From Boseongicola sp. (GTDB lineage: Bacteria > Pseudomonadota > Alphaproteobacteria > Rhodobacterales > Rhodobacteraceae): a stretch of DNA of 11,885 bases. The DNA is taken from the NCBI GenBank assembly GCA_013042895.1, contig JABDPD010000457.1, positions 1 to 11,885 of the forward strand, written 5' to 3'. The position numbers were made by a program, and so were the translations under genes. The notes below the pieces were generated by a model, which saw only the letters and a program-made list of their open reading frames with translations, was not told the origin of the DNA and did not search any database. This document shows, piece by piece, positions 1 to 6,691 of this stretch. Positions within the stretch are counted from its first letter, which is position 1; the number at the start of each line of letters is the position of its first letter.

Positions 1-100
1 GCGCTGCATTCGCCCAACACTCCGCGCCCAACTCACGCCAAACCCACGCCACATTTCCCTGTCATCTCCGTCTCCGCACAACACTTTGAAGGGAAAACAA

Positions 101-226
101 ATGGAAATTGTTTGGAGCCTCACGCCCGCTGGTTGGGCGATTGCGATCCTTGGGTACACCTGTGGTGTGATCCTCATGTACAAGCTGATGGTTCGCACGT
201 TGCAGCGAAAACGCAACGAAGCCTAG
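101..226 (+). CDS. Small single-helix membrane protein (41 aa), unknown function
   Basis: This short reading frame starts at ATG 101 and ends at TAG 224-226. A purine-rich AAGGGA lies about 7-8 nt before the start and serves as ribosome binding site. The product has a short N-terminal segment, one hydrophobic helix at about residues 11-31 (AGWAIAILGYTCGVILMYKL) and a strongly basic tail with several Arg and Lys. That pattern fits one membrane span with the basic end in the cytoplasm. The next gene begins 69 nt downstream on the same strand and also encodes a small membrane protein, so the two may be co-transcribed. I do not recognise the family. The clear ribosome binding site and helix-plus-basic-tail design support a real gene, but it is short enough that chance cannot be excluded. 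Confidence 0.55.
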   Translation: MEIVWSLTPAGWAIAILGYTCGVILMYKLMVRTLQRKRNEA

Positions 227-295
227 AGCAGTAAGTGGTCGACAGGGGCGGGTATTCACCGCAAGCTTTCCTCACGAAATAGGGGAGGGACGACC

Positions 296-649
296 GTGTC
301 GCCAGAGCTACGCCAATCCATCGTGCATGCGCGCACGACCAATTACACCACCATTATGGCCTCGACGATCCTCACTTTCGCGATCATCGGGGGCGTTTTG
401 CATCTTGGCGACGGGGCCTATTCGGCGCCTCTGATGGTGCTCACGATCACCGTCACCGCGTTTGGCATCCTCGCGGGCGGGGCGGCTTTGGATGATCTGG
501 CGAACCTGAAGGACGACATGACGGATGGGTTCCGCGCGACTGGTTACGGCAAGGGTGTCGAGGCGCGGGACTTTGGTAAGCTGAAGATGGCCTCAACCGT
601 GCTGGTCGGGCTGACGGGGCTGGCGTTTGTGCTGGCGATCCTGCTTTAG
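296..649 (+). CDS. Small three-helix membrane protein (117 aa), unknown function
   Basis: The chosen start is GTG 296, preceded by the strong ribosome binding site AGGGGAGGGA at 281-290. An internal ATG at 356 has no comparable site. The protein has three hydrophobic stretches, at about residues 18-37, 43-64 and 97-117. Between the second and third lies a polar, charged segment (about 65-96) with a DDLANLKDD motif. No signal peptide or catalytic motif is visible. The stop codon lies 4 bp from the stop of the convergent lipoprotein gene at 654-791. I cannot assign a named family; it reads as an inner membrane protein. Coding is well supported by the ribosome binding site, the consistent frame and the hydrophobic pattern. 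Confidence 0.75.
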   Translation: MSPELRQSIVHARTTNYTTIMASTILTFAIIGGVLHLGDGAYSAPLMVLTITVTAFGILAGGAALDDLANLKDDMTDGFRATGYGKGVEARDFGKLKMASTVLVGLTGLAFVLAILL

Positions 650-653
650 CCGC

Positions 654-791
654 TTAAAACAGATCGTTGCCGTTGCTTTCGGCGATGGAGTCCGCGGCGA
701 CGGCGCCTACGGCTCCGACGGCGACGGGGACGCAGCCTGAAAGCGCTGTGATCGCGACAAGGGCGACGGCGAGGCAGTTGATTCTGGGCAT
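654..791 (-). CDS. Small lipoprotein (45 aa)
   Basis: On the minus strand an ATG at 791-789 opens a 45-codon frame ending at TAA (656-654). A very good ribosome binding site, AAAGGAG, lies 6 nt upstream. The N-terminus MPRINCLAVALVAITALSGC is a lipoprotein signal: short basic start, hydrophobic core, then the lipobox L-S-G-C with the acylated Cys at residue 20. The predicted mature peptide is only 26 residues: a Gly/Ala/Val-rich stretch followed by a polar acidic tail (DSIAESNGNDLF). Residue 21 is Val rather than Asp, so the outer membrane is the likely destination by the usual +2 rule. It resembles small entericidin-type lipoproteins in size only; I assign no function. It converges on the three-helix membrane protein gene, with 4 bp between the stops. 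Confidence 0.7.
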   Translation of the reverse strand: MPRINCLAVALVAITALSGCVPVAVGAVGAVAADSIAESNGNDLF

Positions 792-919
792 TTGTGTCTC
801 CTTTGCAGAACAACTTGGCGGGGCTTTGCTCGGGCGGCAAGGGGCTATCGCGTTTCGTTGGGGTTGATGGGGCCTGATTGCCGTGATTCAAATGGGCTCG
901 AACAGGTGGGAGACAGCAT

Positions 920-1822
920 ATGCGCATCTGGCGGATCGGTTTGACGGCATTGGTGCTTGGGCTTGGTGCAGGGGTGGCGGATGCGCGCGAGCGGCTTGGG
1001 TGGTCTGTGGCGATCTCGAATGACTCGATCGGGGAATTCCTGGACCGCTGGCAAAGCTCGTCGGTGCAGTTCGGAACGTTTCTTGGGCCTGAATGGACAG
1101 GAGCTGCGCCGGAGCGTTTTGGCGAGATGCTCGAGTTTCGGTTTCGCACTGATATTCTGACTCCAGCGGCTTTGGACACACCAGATCCGAGTGATCGCCG
1201 GCACGCTGGGGTTCTGGCGTTTGGGGTGCATTCCTATGCGACGCCGGGGAGGTTTGAGGTACGTGGCGGCGTTGATCTGGTGGTTGTGGGGCCGCAAACT
1301 GGTATGCTGGATTTGCAGCAGGAGTTGCACAAGCTGCTTGGGTTTACGGTGCCTGAGTTGGATGATTTTCAGATTGAGGACACGGCACGGCTCGATTTCA
1401 GTGGCGAGGTTGCACGGGTTTGGGATTTGGGCTCGGCGCGGTTGCGGCCGTTCGTTGAGGCGCAGATGGGATCTGAGGACTTTGTGCGGGCGGGGTTTGA
1501 TGTGACGTTTGGCGCGCTTGGGCGTGGCGATCAGATGGTGCGGTCGGTGACGACAGGGCATCGGGTGCCGGTCGGGCTTGGGTCCGGCGAGGGGTTTAGC
1601 TTTGTCGTTGGAGCGGACGTAGCGCGTGTCGTGGACAGTCTCTATTTGCCGGAAAGCCTTGGGTACGAGCTGACGCCGCTGCGCAAACGGGTGCGGGTTG
1701 GGGCGCACTATAGAGCCGATCCGTGGGATGTGTTCTACGGCATCGCGTGGCTTGGAGAGGAATTTGAGGCGCAGCCCGAAGGACAGCTTGTTGGGACCTT
1801 TCAGATTGCCTGGCCGTTCTAA
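920..1822 (+). CDS. LpxR family outer membrane protein (lipid A 3'-O-deacylase-like, DUF2219)
   Basis: LpxR enzymes are outer membrane beta-barrels that remove the 3'-acyloxyacyl chain from lipid A. This 300-residue protein has a signal peptide (about residues 1-22, ending ADA). Soon after it comes the N-D pair (Asn34-Asp35 in ISNDSIGEF) that matches the catalytic Asn-Asp near the N-terminus of LpxR. A VVGPQTG segment at 122-128 is followed by Gln133, Gln134 and His137 (QQELHKLLG), which matches the family's GVVGP...Q...H...G region holding the catalytic His. The last residue is Phe (IAWPF), a typical barrel assembly signal. The start ATG 920 follows a GTGGGAGA ribosome binding site. Codon use is rich in G-ending and TTG codons, unlike rpsD next door, suggesting weaker expression. 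The family call is fairly firm; activity on this organism's lipid A is inferred. Confidence 0.8.
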   Translation: MRIWRIGLTALVLGLGAGVADARERLGWSVAISNDSIGEFLDRWQSSSVQFGTFLGPEWTGAAPERFGEMLEFRFRTDILTPAALDTPDPSDRRHAGVLAFGVHSYATPGRFEVRGGVDLVVVGPQTGMLDLQQELHKLLGFTVPELDDFQIEDTARLDFSGEVARVWDLGSARLRPFVEAQMGSEDFVRAGFDVTFGALGRGDQMVRSVTTGHRVPVGLGSGEGFSFVVGADVARVVDSLYLPESLGYELTPLRKRVRVGAHYRADPWDVFYGIAWLGEEFEAQPEGQLVGTFQIAWPF

Positions 1823-1846
1823 CGCAAGGCCGTTATTTCTAACGTG

Positions 1847-1875
1847 TTGACAGGGGTGATGGCCCGGCCTATACG
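1847..1875 (+). promoter_or_regulatory. Sigma-70 type promoter for rpsD
   Basis: A perfect -35 hexamer TTGACA (1847-1852) is followed after exactly 17 bp by TATACG (1870-1875), close to a consensus -10. It lies just downstream of the LpxR-family gene and about 115 bp before the rpsD start, which fits the strong promoter expected for a ribosomal protein gene. The -10 sits inside a 7-bp inverted repeat (GCCCGGC 1862-1868 and GCCGGGC 1875-1881). That repeat could also act as a weak terminator for the upstream gene, although no strong T-run follows. Confidence 0.75.
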
Positions 1876-1881
1876 CCGGGC

Positions 1882-1991
1882 TTCATTGGTGTTGGTGGCC
1901 CTCGCAAGAGGATTCCTGTCAGGCTTAAATGCCAGAGGACAACGCCCTTCATAGTTCCCGAGTTGGGGACGCTCTAAGAAGGAGATCAGCC
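1882..1991 (+). promoter_or_regulatory. Structured 5' leader of rpsD (candidate S4 autoregulatory site)
   Basis: About 110 nt of untranslated leader separates the predicted transcription start (near 1882) from the GTG start of rpsD. It can fold. A 4-bp stem CCTC/GAGG closes a GCAA (GNRA) tetraloop at 1900-1911. TGGC (1896-1899) can pair with GCCA (1931-1934) around it. A second hairpin, GTTCCC (1954-1959) with GGGGAC (1965-1970), lies just before the ribosome binding site AGAAGGAGA. S4 is known to repress its own mRNA in other bacteria. Whether this leader does so here is inference from structure and position only. Confidence 0.4.
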
Positions 1992-2612
1992 GTGACCAAA
2001 CGCACGTCTGCCAAGTACAAAATTGACCGCCGGATGGGTGAAAACATCTGGGGTCGTCCGAAATCCCCTGTTAACCGCCGCGAATACGGCCCCGGCCAGC
2101 ACGGTCAGCGCCGCAAGGGCAAACTTTCTGACTTTGGTCTGCAGTTGCGCGCCAAGCAGAAGCTCAAGGGCTATTACGGCGACCTAACGGAGAAGCAGTT
2201 CAAGCGCATCTACGTGGAAGCCGCTCGTGTGAAGGGTGACACAGGTGAGAACCTCATCGGTCTGCTCGAGCGTCGTCTGGACGCCGTTGTTTACCGTGCG
2301 AAGTTCGTTCCGACTGTTTTCGCAGCCCGCCAGTTCGTGAACCATGGCCACGTGACAGTGAACGGCAAGAAAGTGAACATCCCATCCTACCGCGTCAAGG
2401 AAGGCGACGTGGTTGAAGTTCGCGAGAAGTCCAAGCAGATGGCTCTGGTTCTTGAAGCCGCCGGCCTGCCTGAGCGCGATGTTCCGGATTATCTGGAAGT
2501 GGATCACTCGAAGATGACTGCGTCCTTCGTGCGCACTCCGGGTCTGGGCGATGTGCCATATCCGGTTCAGATGGAACCAAACCTCGTCATCGAATACTAC
2601 GCTCAGAACTAA
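1992..2612 (+). CDS. rpsD: 30S ribosomal protein S4
   Basis: S4 is one of the first proteins to bind 16S rRNA; it nucleates assembly of the small subunit body and takes part in decoding accuracy. The start is GTG 1992, set by the AGAAGGAGA ribosome binding site just upstream and giving [14 protein letters not shown], the usual alphaproteobacterial N-terminus. The longer in-frame opening from 1929 lacks a ribosome binding site and would run through the leader. At 206 residues the length is normal. The N-terminal domain has no zinc-binding cysteines (C-minus type). The S4 RNA-binding domain lies at about residues 93-155 ([14 protein letters not shown] then [18 protein letters not shown]). Codon use favours C-ending codons, typical of high expression. 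The gene has its own promoter and terminator, so it is probably a one-gene unit. Confidence 0.98.
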   Translation: MTKRTSAKYKIDRRMGENIWGRPKSPVNRREYGPGQHGQRRKGKLSDFGLQLRAKQKLKGYYGDLTEKQFKRIYVEAARVKGDTGENLIGLLERRLDAVVYRAKFVPTVFAARQFVNHGHVTVNGKKVNIPSYRVKEGDVVEVREKSKQMALVLEAAGLPERDVPDYLEVDHSKMTASFVRTPGLGDVPYPVQMEPNLVIEYYAQN

Positions 2613-2637
2613 TCGGTTCTTGAGTGAAGTTATTAAG

Positions 2638-2665
2638 AAGGCCGTCCGAAGGGGCGGCCTTTCTT
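2638..2665 (+). terminator. Intrinsic terminator of rpsD
   Basis: Twenty-five bases after the rpsD stop, an 8-bp GC-rich stem (GGCCGTCC with GGGCGGCC, one G-T pair) closes a GAAG loop. It is extended by AA/TT at the base and followed by TTTCTT. Placement and shape are those of a Rho-independent terminator, with a modest T-run. Confidence 0.85.
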
Positions 2666-2912
2666 GTTGGGGAGCAGGGCGCTTGGCGGGATGGTGAGGG
2701 AGTCGGAGAGGTTCCCATTGGGATGTAGGCGCAGTGCAAGCAGACAGACGTGATACGGAAATCTGTGGTCCAGGAGGTCGTTGAACTGAGCTTCATCCAC
2801 GACAACTCCCAAAAATGTCCTATTCGAAATGAGTATCCGACGCTCATTCAAGAGCGCCGGAATAGTGTACAAGACTTAGCCAAGTCCAATGTGCCTGGCA
2901 TGCTCAACAGGG
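2666..2912 (+). other. Gene-free stretch between rpsD terminator and the GntR gene; possible remnant
   Basis: No convincing gene lies here. On the minus strand an open frame runs from about 2872 to 2633 (79 codons) and could be read from a TTG. It has no ribosome binding site and runs across the rpsD terminator, so I do not call it a gene. It might be decayed coding sequence (its translation includes VVVDEAQFNDLLDHRF), but I cannot place it in a family. A short inverted repeat, AATGAG (2828-2833) with CTCATT (2843-2848), has no T-run and is a poor terminator candidate for the GntR gene. Confidence 0.4.
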
Positions 2913-3608
2913 CTACTTCTCAGGCGTTTTTTCGAAGTACTCAGGCCTCTGCTTTTGGATTTCCGGCGCCGCGTTGAGAACGTCGCCAATATGAGCTCTG
3001 AGTCGAGACTCCGATAACTGAAGGTCTTTGGCGATTATTGCTTCAAGTATACTCTGATGGTCTTGGATCACGTGATTGCGCCGTTCTAAAGAAAGCGTCA
3101 GGTAACGGATGCGGTCCAGATGTGCCTTTTGCTCGCGGATTAGCGACCAAACATGGGCGTGACCCGAGGCAATACAAATCGCTTCGTGAAAAGCCTCGTC
3201 CAATGCATGAAAATTGTCTCTGCTTGCGCGCAGGGACTCCGCTTGTGCTGTGAGACTTGCGTCCAATGCCTTTACAAGTAAAACCGGGTCGTTGGTCAAC
3301 GCCGTCCGGAGACATTCAACCTCAAGGGCCGTGCGGGTAAAAACCGCATCCGCCACAGCGCGGAGCGAGATTTGTGTGATCACTGTCGCGCGCTGGGGGC
3401 GAATCGACAAGAAACCAAGGTTTGATAGCCGAAAGAACGCATCGCGAACTGGCTGGCGAGACACGCCAAGTTGCTTGGCGATTTCTGCCTCTGACACTTT
3501 TGCACCCGGCGGTAGCTTGATCGAGATTACAGCAGAATAAAGCGCATCAAAAACCTGATCGGTTGCAGAAACCGCCTGTTTTTCAAGTGGTTCAATTGCA
3601 AGGTCCAT
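2913..3608 (-). CDS. GntR family (FadR/FCD subfamily) transcriptional regulator of uronate genes
   Basis: This 231-residue protein has an N-terminal winged helix-turn-helix at about residues 14-78, with the family signature SEAEIAKQLGVSRQPVRDAFFRL. A C-terminal all-helical FCD ligand domain follows (about 85-215). The four metal-binding residues typical of FCD domains are visible: Asp137 and His141 (DEAFH), His184 and His206. The start ATG 3608 follows AAGGAAG at a suitable distance. It diverges from the uxaC-kduI-kduD-uxuB operon across a 108-bp gap. Regulators of this subfamily (UxuR, ExuR) control uronate genes, usually as repressors released by a sugar acid. The target operon and effector here, perhaps fructuronate, tagaturonate or KDG, are inferred from position. 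The specific name uxuR is not assigned because subfamily members are hard to separate by eye. Confidence 0.9.
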   Translation of the reverse strand: MDLAIEPLEKQAVSATDQVFDALYSAVISIKLPPGAKVSEAEIAKQLGVSRQPVRDAFFRLSNLGFLSIRPQRATVITQISLRAVADAVFTRTALEVECLRTALTNDPVLLVKALDASLTAQAESLRASRDNFHALDEAFHEAICIASGHAHVWSLIREQKAHLDRIRYLTLSLERRNHVIQDHQSILEAIIAKDLQLSESRLRAHIGDVLNAAPEIQKQRPEYFEKTPEK

Positions 3609-3661
3609 GGGCCCAGCTTCCTTTTGGGTCTGCTTGCCTGACTTGTAACCCAGAGTTCACT

Positions 3662-3695
3662 TTGACACAACTGGCCGTCTAGCATATTAGAATAT
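3662..3695 (+). promoter_or_regulatory. Promoter and candidate operator of the uronate operon
   Basis: TTGACA (3662-3667) is followed after 17 bp by TATTAG (3685-3690), a good sigma-70 type promoter pointing toward uxaC, whose ATG begins 26 bp later. An inverted repeat ATATT-AG-AATAT (3684-3695) lies directly over the -10. Its position in the gap shared with a divergent GntR regulator makes it a plausible operator for repression. The binding itself is inference. Confidence 0.55.
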
Positions 3696-3716
3696 CATCT
3701 TATTGAAAGACTGCCG

Positions 3717-5123
3717 ATGCTCCTGTGTGATCCCGACCGCCTTTTCCCCACGGAACAAAAGAGTAGGGGCCTGGCTCGCGCTCTTTATGAGTCAGTAGCA
3801 GATCTGCCGATTATCAGCCCTCACGGTCACTGCGACCCGCGTTGGTTTGCTGAGAATGATCGCTTTCCAAACCCTGCCGAGCTCTTCGTTATTCCCGACC
3901 ACTACGTCTTCAGGATGCTTGTCAGTCAGGGGGTGTCGATGGCGGATCTTGGCATTCCGCGGGTCGATGTTGGCTCTGTTCACGTTGACCCGCGCGAGAT
4001 CTGGCGCCGCTTTGCCGATGGGTATCACCTGTTTCGCGGTACACCATCTTCCATGTGGCTTGACCATTCTTTTCAGTTTGTATTCGGCGTGAATGAGGTG
4101 CTTGGCCCGGAAAATGCTGACGCGATCTATGACGATATCGAATCCAAACTATCCACGCCGGAGTATCGCCCTCGTGCCTTGTTCGATACGTTCAATATTG
4201 AGCTTCTAGCGACCACCGAGGGCGCGCTTGATGACTTGAGGTGGCACAGGAAAATCCGGGACAGTGACTGGAACGGGCCAGTCGTGACAACTTATAGGCC
4301 AGACGCAGTTGTCGATCCTGACTTCGAAGGATTTTCAGATAACGTCGTGCGTTTTGGCGAAATCACCGGCGAGGACACACAGAGTTGGGCCGGCTACCTT
4401 AACGCCCATCGCAAGCGGCGGGCTTACTTCAAGACATTCGGCGCGACGGCCAGCGATCATGGTCATCTGACCGCCAGGACAGAAAACCTGAATGAAGGCG
4501 ATGCAGAAGCGCTGTTCGCCAAAGCTCTTACTGGGACAATCTCGGCAGAAGAAGCAGACGCTTTTCGCGGACAAATGCTCACTGAAATGGCGCGCATGAG
4601 CCTTGAGGATGGTCTAACGCTGCAAATCCATGCTGGCTCTCGACGTAACCACTCCGCGCAGATCTTCACTCAGTTTGGGCGCGATAAAGGTTTCGATATC
4701 CCGGGGCCAACAGATTATGTAGCATCTCTTCGGCCGATGCTCGACGCCGTGGGCATGGAGCAGAATCTGACTATCATTTTGTTTACTTTGGACGAGACCG
4801 TTTACAGCCGCGAGCTTGCGCCATTGGCGGGTGCCTATCCAGCTCTGAAACTCGGCCCGCCGTGGTGGTTCTTTGACAGTTACGAAGGAATAAAGCGCTT
4901 TCGAGAAGCGACCACAGAGACCTGCGGCTTCTACAACACCGTAGGATTCAATGACGACACTCGCGCCTTCTGTTCGATCCCGGCCAGACACGACGTTTCG
5001 CGCCGATCAGACAGCGCGTATCTCGCCACGCTTGTAGCAACCGGACGCCTGCGCGAGGCGGAGGCTTTTGAAGTCGCTCAAGATCTTGCTTACGGCCTTG
5101 CCAAATCAGCTTACAATCTTTGA
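3717..5123 (+). CDS. uxaC: Glucuronate (uronate) isomerase
   Basis: UxaC interconverts D-glucuronate and D-fructuronate, and D-galacturonate and D-tagaturonate, in the cytoplasm: the first step of hexuronate breakdown (Ashwell pathway). The 468-residue length matches the family (about 470). It is a divergent amidohydrolase-type TIM barrel. The N-terminal metal-binding His-x-His is seen as SPHGHCDPRWFAEN (His36, His38). Further family landmarks are TTEGALDDL in the middle, the LQIHAGSRRNHS segment, the GPPWWFFDS block, and a late GFNDDTRAFCSIPARHDVSRR segment with an Arg-His pair. ATG 3717 lies 26 bp after the predicted -10, so the untranslated leader is short and the ribosome binding site (GAAAGA) weak. 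It is the first gene of a four-gene operon; kduI starts 15 nt after its stop. Confidence 0.95.
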   Translation: MLLCDPDRLFPTEQKSRGLARALYESVADLPIISPHGHCDPRWFAENDRFPNPAELFVIPDHYVFRMLVSQGVSMADLGIPRVDVGSVHVDPREIWRRFADGYHLFRGTPSSMWLDHSFQFVFGVNEVLGPENADAIYDDIESKLSTPEYRPRALFDTFNIELLATTEGALDDLRWHRKIRDSDWNGPVVTTYRPDAVVDPDFEGFSDNVVRFGEITGEDTQSWAGYLNAHRKRRAYFKTFGATASDHGHLTARTENLNEGDAEALFAKALTGTISAEEADAFRGQMLTEMARMSLEDGLTLQIHAGSRRNHSAQIFTQFGRDKGFDIPGPTDYVASLRPMLDAVGMEQNLTIILFTLDETVYSRELAPLAGAYPALKLGPPWWFFDSYEGIKRFREATTETCGFYNTVGFNDDTRAFCSIPARHDVSRRSDSAYLATLVATGRLREAEAFEVAQDLAYGLAKSAYNL

Positions 5124-5138
5124 ATTCAGGAACTCAAA

Positions 5139-5960
5139 ATGCCAAATGCACAAACCCGGTATGCTGTTGACCCAGAATCGGCGAAATCTTTCGACACAGG
5201 AAAGTTGCGCGAACATTTTCACGTAGGCGATTTGTTTGCCGAAGATGAAATCAAGCTTGTCTATTCGCATTACGACCGATTGGTTCTTGGTTCCGCGGTG
5301 CCGAAATCCGCGCCACTGGTGCTGGATCGGCTGCCCGAAACCGGAACTGCAAGCTTCCTTGAGCGGCGCGAGATGGCAGCGTTGAATCTTGGCGATACGG
5401 GGACGATCGAGGTGGATGGCACTAGCCATACGCTTGAAAAAGGTGAGGTGCTTTACATCGGTATGGGCGCGGGCGCAGTGACGATGAGTGGTGGACGCTA
5501 CTATCTGCTCTCTGCGCCTGCACATCGGTCATGTCCGACGAAGCTGATCAAGCTGGAAGACGCGCGCCGGGTTGAGCTGGGCGCACAGGAGACGGCGAAC
5601 CAGCGTGTCATCATTCAGTTCTTGCACCCGGACGTTTGCCAAAGTTGCCAACTCTCGATGGGCTATACTCAGCTTGCGCCAGGATCGATTTGGAACACGA
5701 TGCCTACCCACGTGCATGATCGCCGAATGGAGGTTTACTTATACTTCGATTTATCCGCGGATCAGCGCGTGTTCCATTTCATGGGTAAGCCGGAAGAGAC
5801 GCGCCATATTGTAATGGCGAATGAGGAAGCTGTTATCTCTCCACCATGGTCGATCCATTGCGGTGCGGGCACATCCGCATACACTTTTTGCTGGGCGATG
5901 GCAGGAGACAACGTTGATTTCACGGACATGGATATGGTCGCCATGGAGGAACTCCGATGA
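5139..5960 (+). CDS. kduI: 5-keto-4-deoxyuronate isomerase (5-dehydro-4-deoxy-D-glucuronate isomerase)
   Basis: KduI converts 5-keto-4-deoxyuronate, the open form of the unsaturated uronate released by polysaccharide lyases, into 2,5-diketo-3-deoxygluconate (2,5-didehydro-3-deoxygluconate). The 273 residues agree with the family (about 278), a cupin-fold zinc enzyme. The zinc ligands are visible as His191, His193 and Glu198 in PTHVHDRRMEVYLYFDL, plus His240 in PPWSIHCGAG. The HPDVCQSCQLSMGYTQL block just before is also diagnostic. The start ATG 5139 follows an AGGAA ribosome binding site. The gene lies 15 nt after uxaC, and its TGA overlaps the ATG of kduD (ATGA), so the two are probably translationally coupled. 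It supplies the substrate for KduD. Confidence 0.96.
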   Translation: MPNAQTRYAVDPESAKSFDTGKLREHFHVGDLFAEDEIKLVYSHYDRLVLGSAVPKSAPLVLDRLPETGTASFLERREMAALNLGDTGTIEVDGTSHTLEKGEVLYIGMGAGAVTMSGGRYYLLSAPAHRSCPTKLIKLEDARRVELGAQETANQRVIIQFLHPDVCQSCQLSMGYTQLAPGSIWNTMPTHVHDRRMEVYLYFDLSADQRVFHFMGKPEETRHIVMANEEAVISPPWSIHCGAGTSAYTFCWAMAGDNVDFTDMDMVAMEELR

Positions 5961-6691
5961 GCGATCCTTTTCGGCTAGACGGGAAGCGGGCGTTAGTGAC
6001 TGGCGCAAACACAGGAATAGGCCAGGCCATCGCGGTGTCCTTGGCACAAGCCGGAGCCCATGTGGTCGCCGCTGGGCGATCGTCTTGCAGTGAAACTCTA
6101 CGTTTGATGGGCGGTGGCGAAGAGCTTGAGATGGATTTGTCTGATCCCTCAGAAGGCGCAAGGCTGCTCTCAGGAGCAGGACCTCTCGACATTCTTGTGA
6201 ATAACGCCGGGATCATTCGCCGCGCCGATAGCGTTGACTACACCGAGGCTGATTGGGATGACGTTATAGGTGTTAACCTCAAAGCAGTGTTCATGTTGTG
6301 CCAGCAATTCACCCGTGACGCGCTTGCGCGCAATGCACCCGGTCGGATTGTGAACATTGCCTCACTTCTCAGCTTTCAGGGTGGCATTCGCGTGCCAGCC
6401 TATACGGCCTCAAAGCACGGCGTGGCTGGGTTGACCAAGTTACTTGCAAACGAGTGGTCGGTGCATGGGATCAATGTGAACGCAGTTGCGCCAGGCTATA
6501 TCGCGACAAACAATACTACAGCTCTGCGCGAAGATCCCAAGCGCAGCGCCGAGATCTTGTCGCGTATTCCGGCGGGGCGTTGGGGCGACCCGTCTGATAT
6601 CGCCGGAGCGGTGACATTCTTGTGCGGGCCATCGTCGGGTTACGTTACTGGTGCCGTGCTAAACGTGGATGGAGGTTGGCTTGCCCGTTAG
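5957..6691 (+). CDS. kduD: 2-dehydro-3-deoxy-D-gluconate 5-dehydrogenase
   Basis: KduD reduces 2,5-diketo-3-deoxygluconate to 2-keto-3-deoxygluconate (KDG) with NAD(P)H; it is a classical short-chain dehydrogenase of 244 residues. The nucleotide-binding motif TGANTGIG is at 15-22, NNAG at 82-85, and the catalytic set is Ser136, Tyr149 and Lys153 (YTASK). The stretch NIASLLSFQGGIRVPAYTAS is characteristic of KduD within the large SDR superfamily, which together with the adjacent kduI makes the specific call secure. Its ATG overlaps the kduI stop by 4 nt. Its own 3' end overlaps the start of uxuB. The product KDG would normally go to KDG kinase and KDPG aldolase, neither of which is in the window. 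Confidence 0.94.
   Translation: MSDPFRLDGKRALVTGANTGIGQAIAVSLAQAGAHVVAAGRSSCSETLRLMGGGEELEMDLSDPSEGARLLSGAGPLDILVNNAGIIRRADSVDYTEADWDDVIGVNLKAVFMLCQQFTRDALARNAPGRIVNIASLLSFQGGIRVPAYTASKHGVAGLTKLLANEWSVHGINVNAVAPGYIATNNTTALREDPKRSAEILSRIPAGRWGDPSDIAGAVTFLCGPSSGYVTGAVLNVDGGWLAR

Noticed and set aside
646..1181. Minus-strand frames opposite the start of the LpxR-family gene and across the small lipoprotein
   Set aside because: Extremely Arg-rich low-complexity translation; the real minus-strand gene here is the 45-residue lipoprotein in another frame.
845..1708. Long minus-strand open frame (287 codons) opposite the LpxR-family gene
   Set aside because: Its composition is Arg/Pro/His-rich with no domain or ribosome binding site, typical of the antisense of a GC-rich gene; the plus strand has a signal peptide and family motifs.
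1862..1881. Inverted repeat as a terminator of the LpxR-family gene
   Set aside because: It overlaps the -10 of the rpsD promoter and is followed by no real T-run; promoter use explains the position better, though a dual role is possible.
1929..1991. Upstream extension of rpsD to an ATG at 1929
   Set aside because: It lacks a ribosome binding site, adds 21 residues absent from S4, and runs through the foldable leader. GTG 1992 has a strong site and gives the expected N-terminus.
2633..2872. 79-codon minus-strand frame downstream of the GntR gene
   Set aside because: TTG start without a ribosome binding site, immediately preceded by a stop, and it reads through the rpsD terminator. Kept only as a possible remnant.
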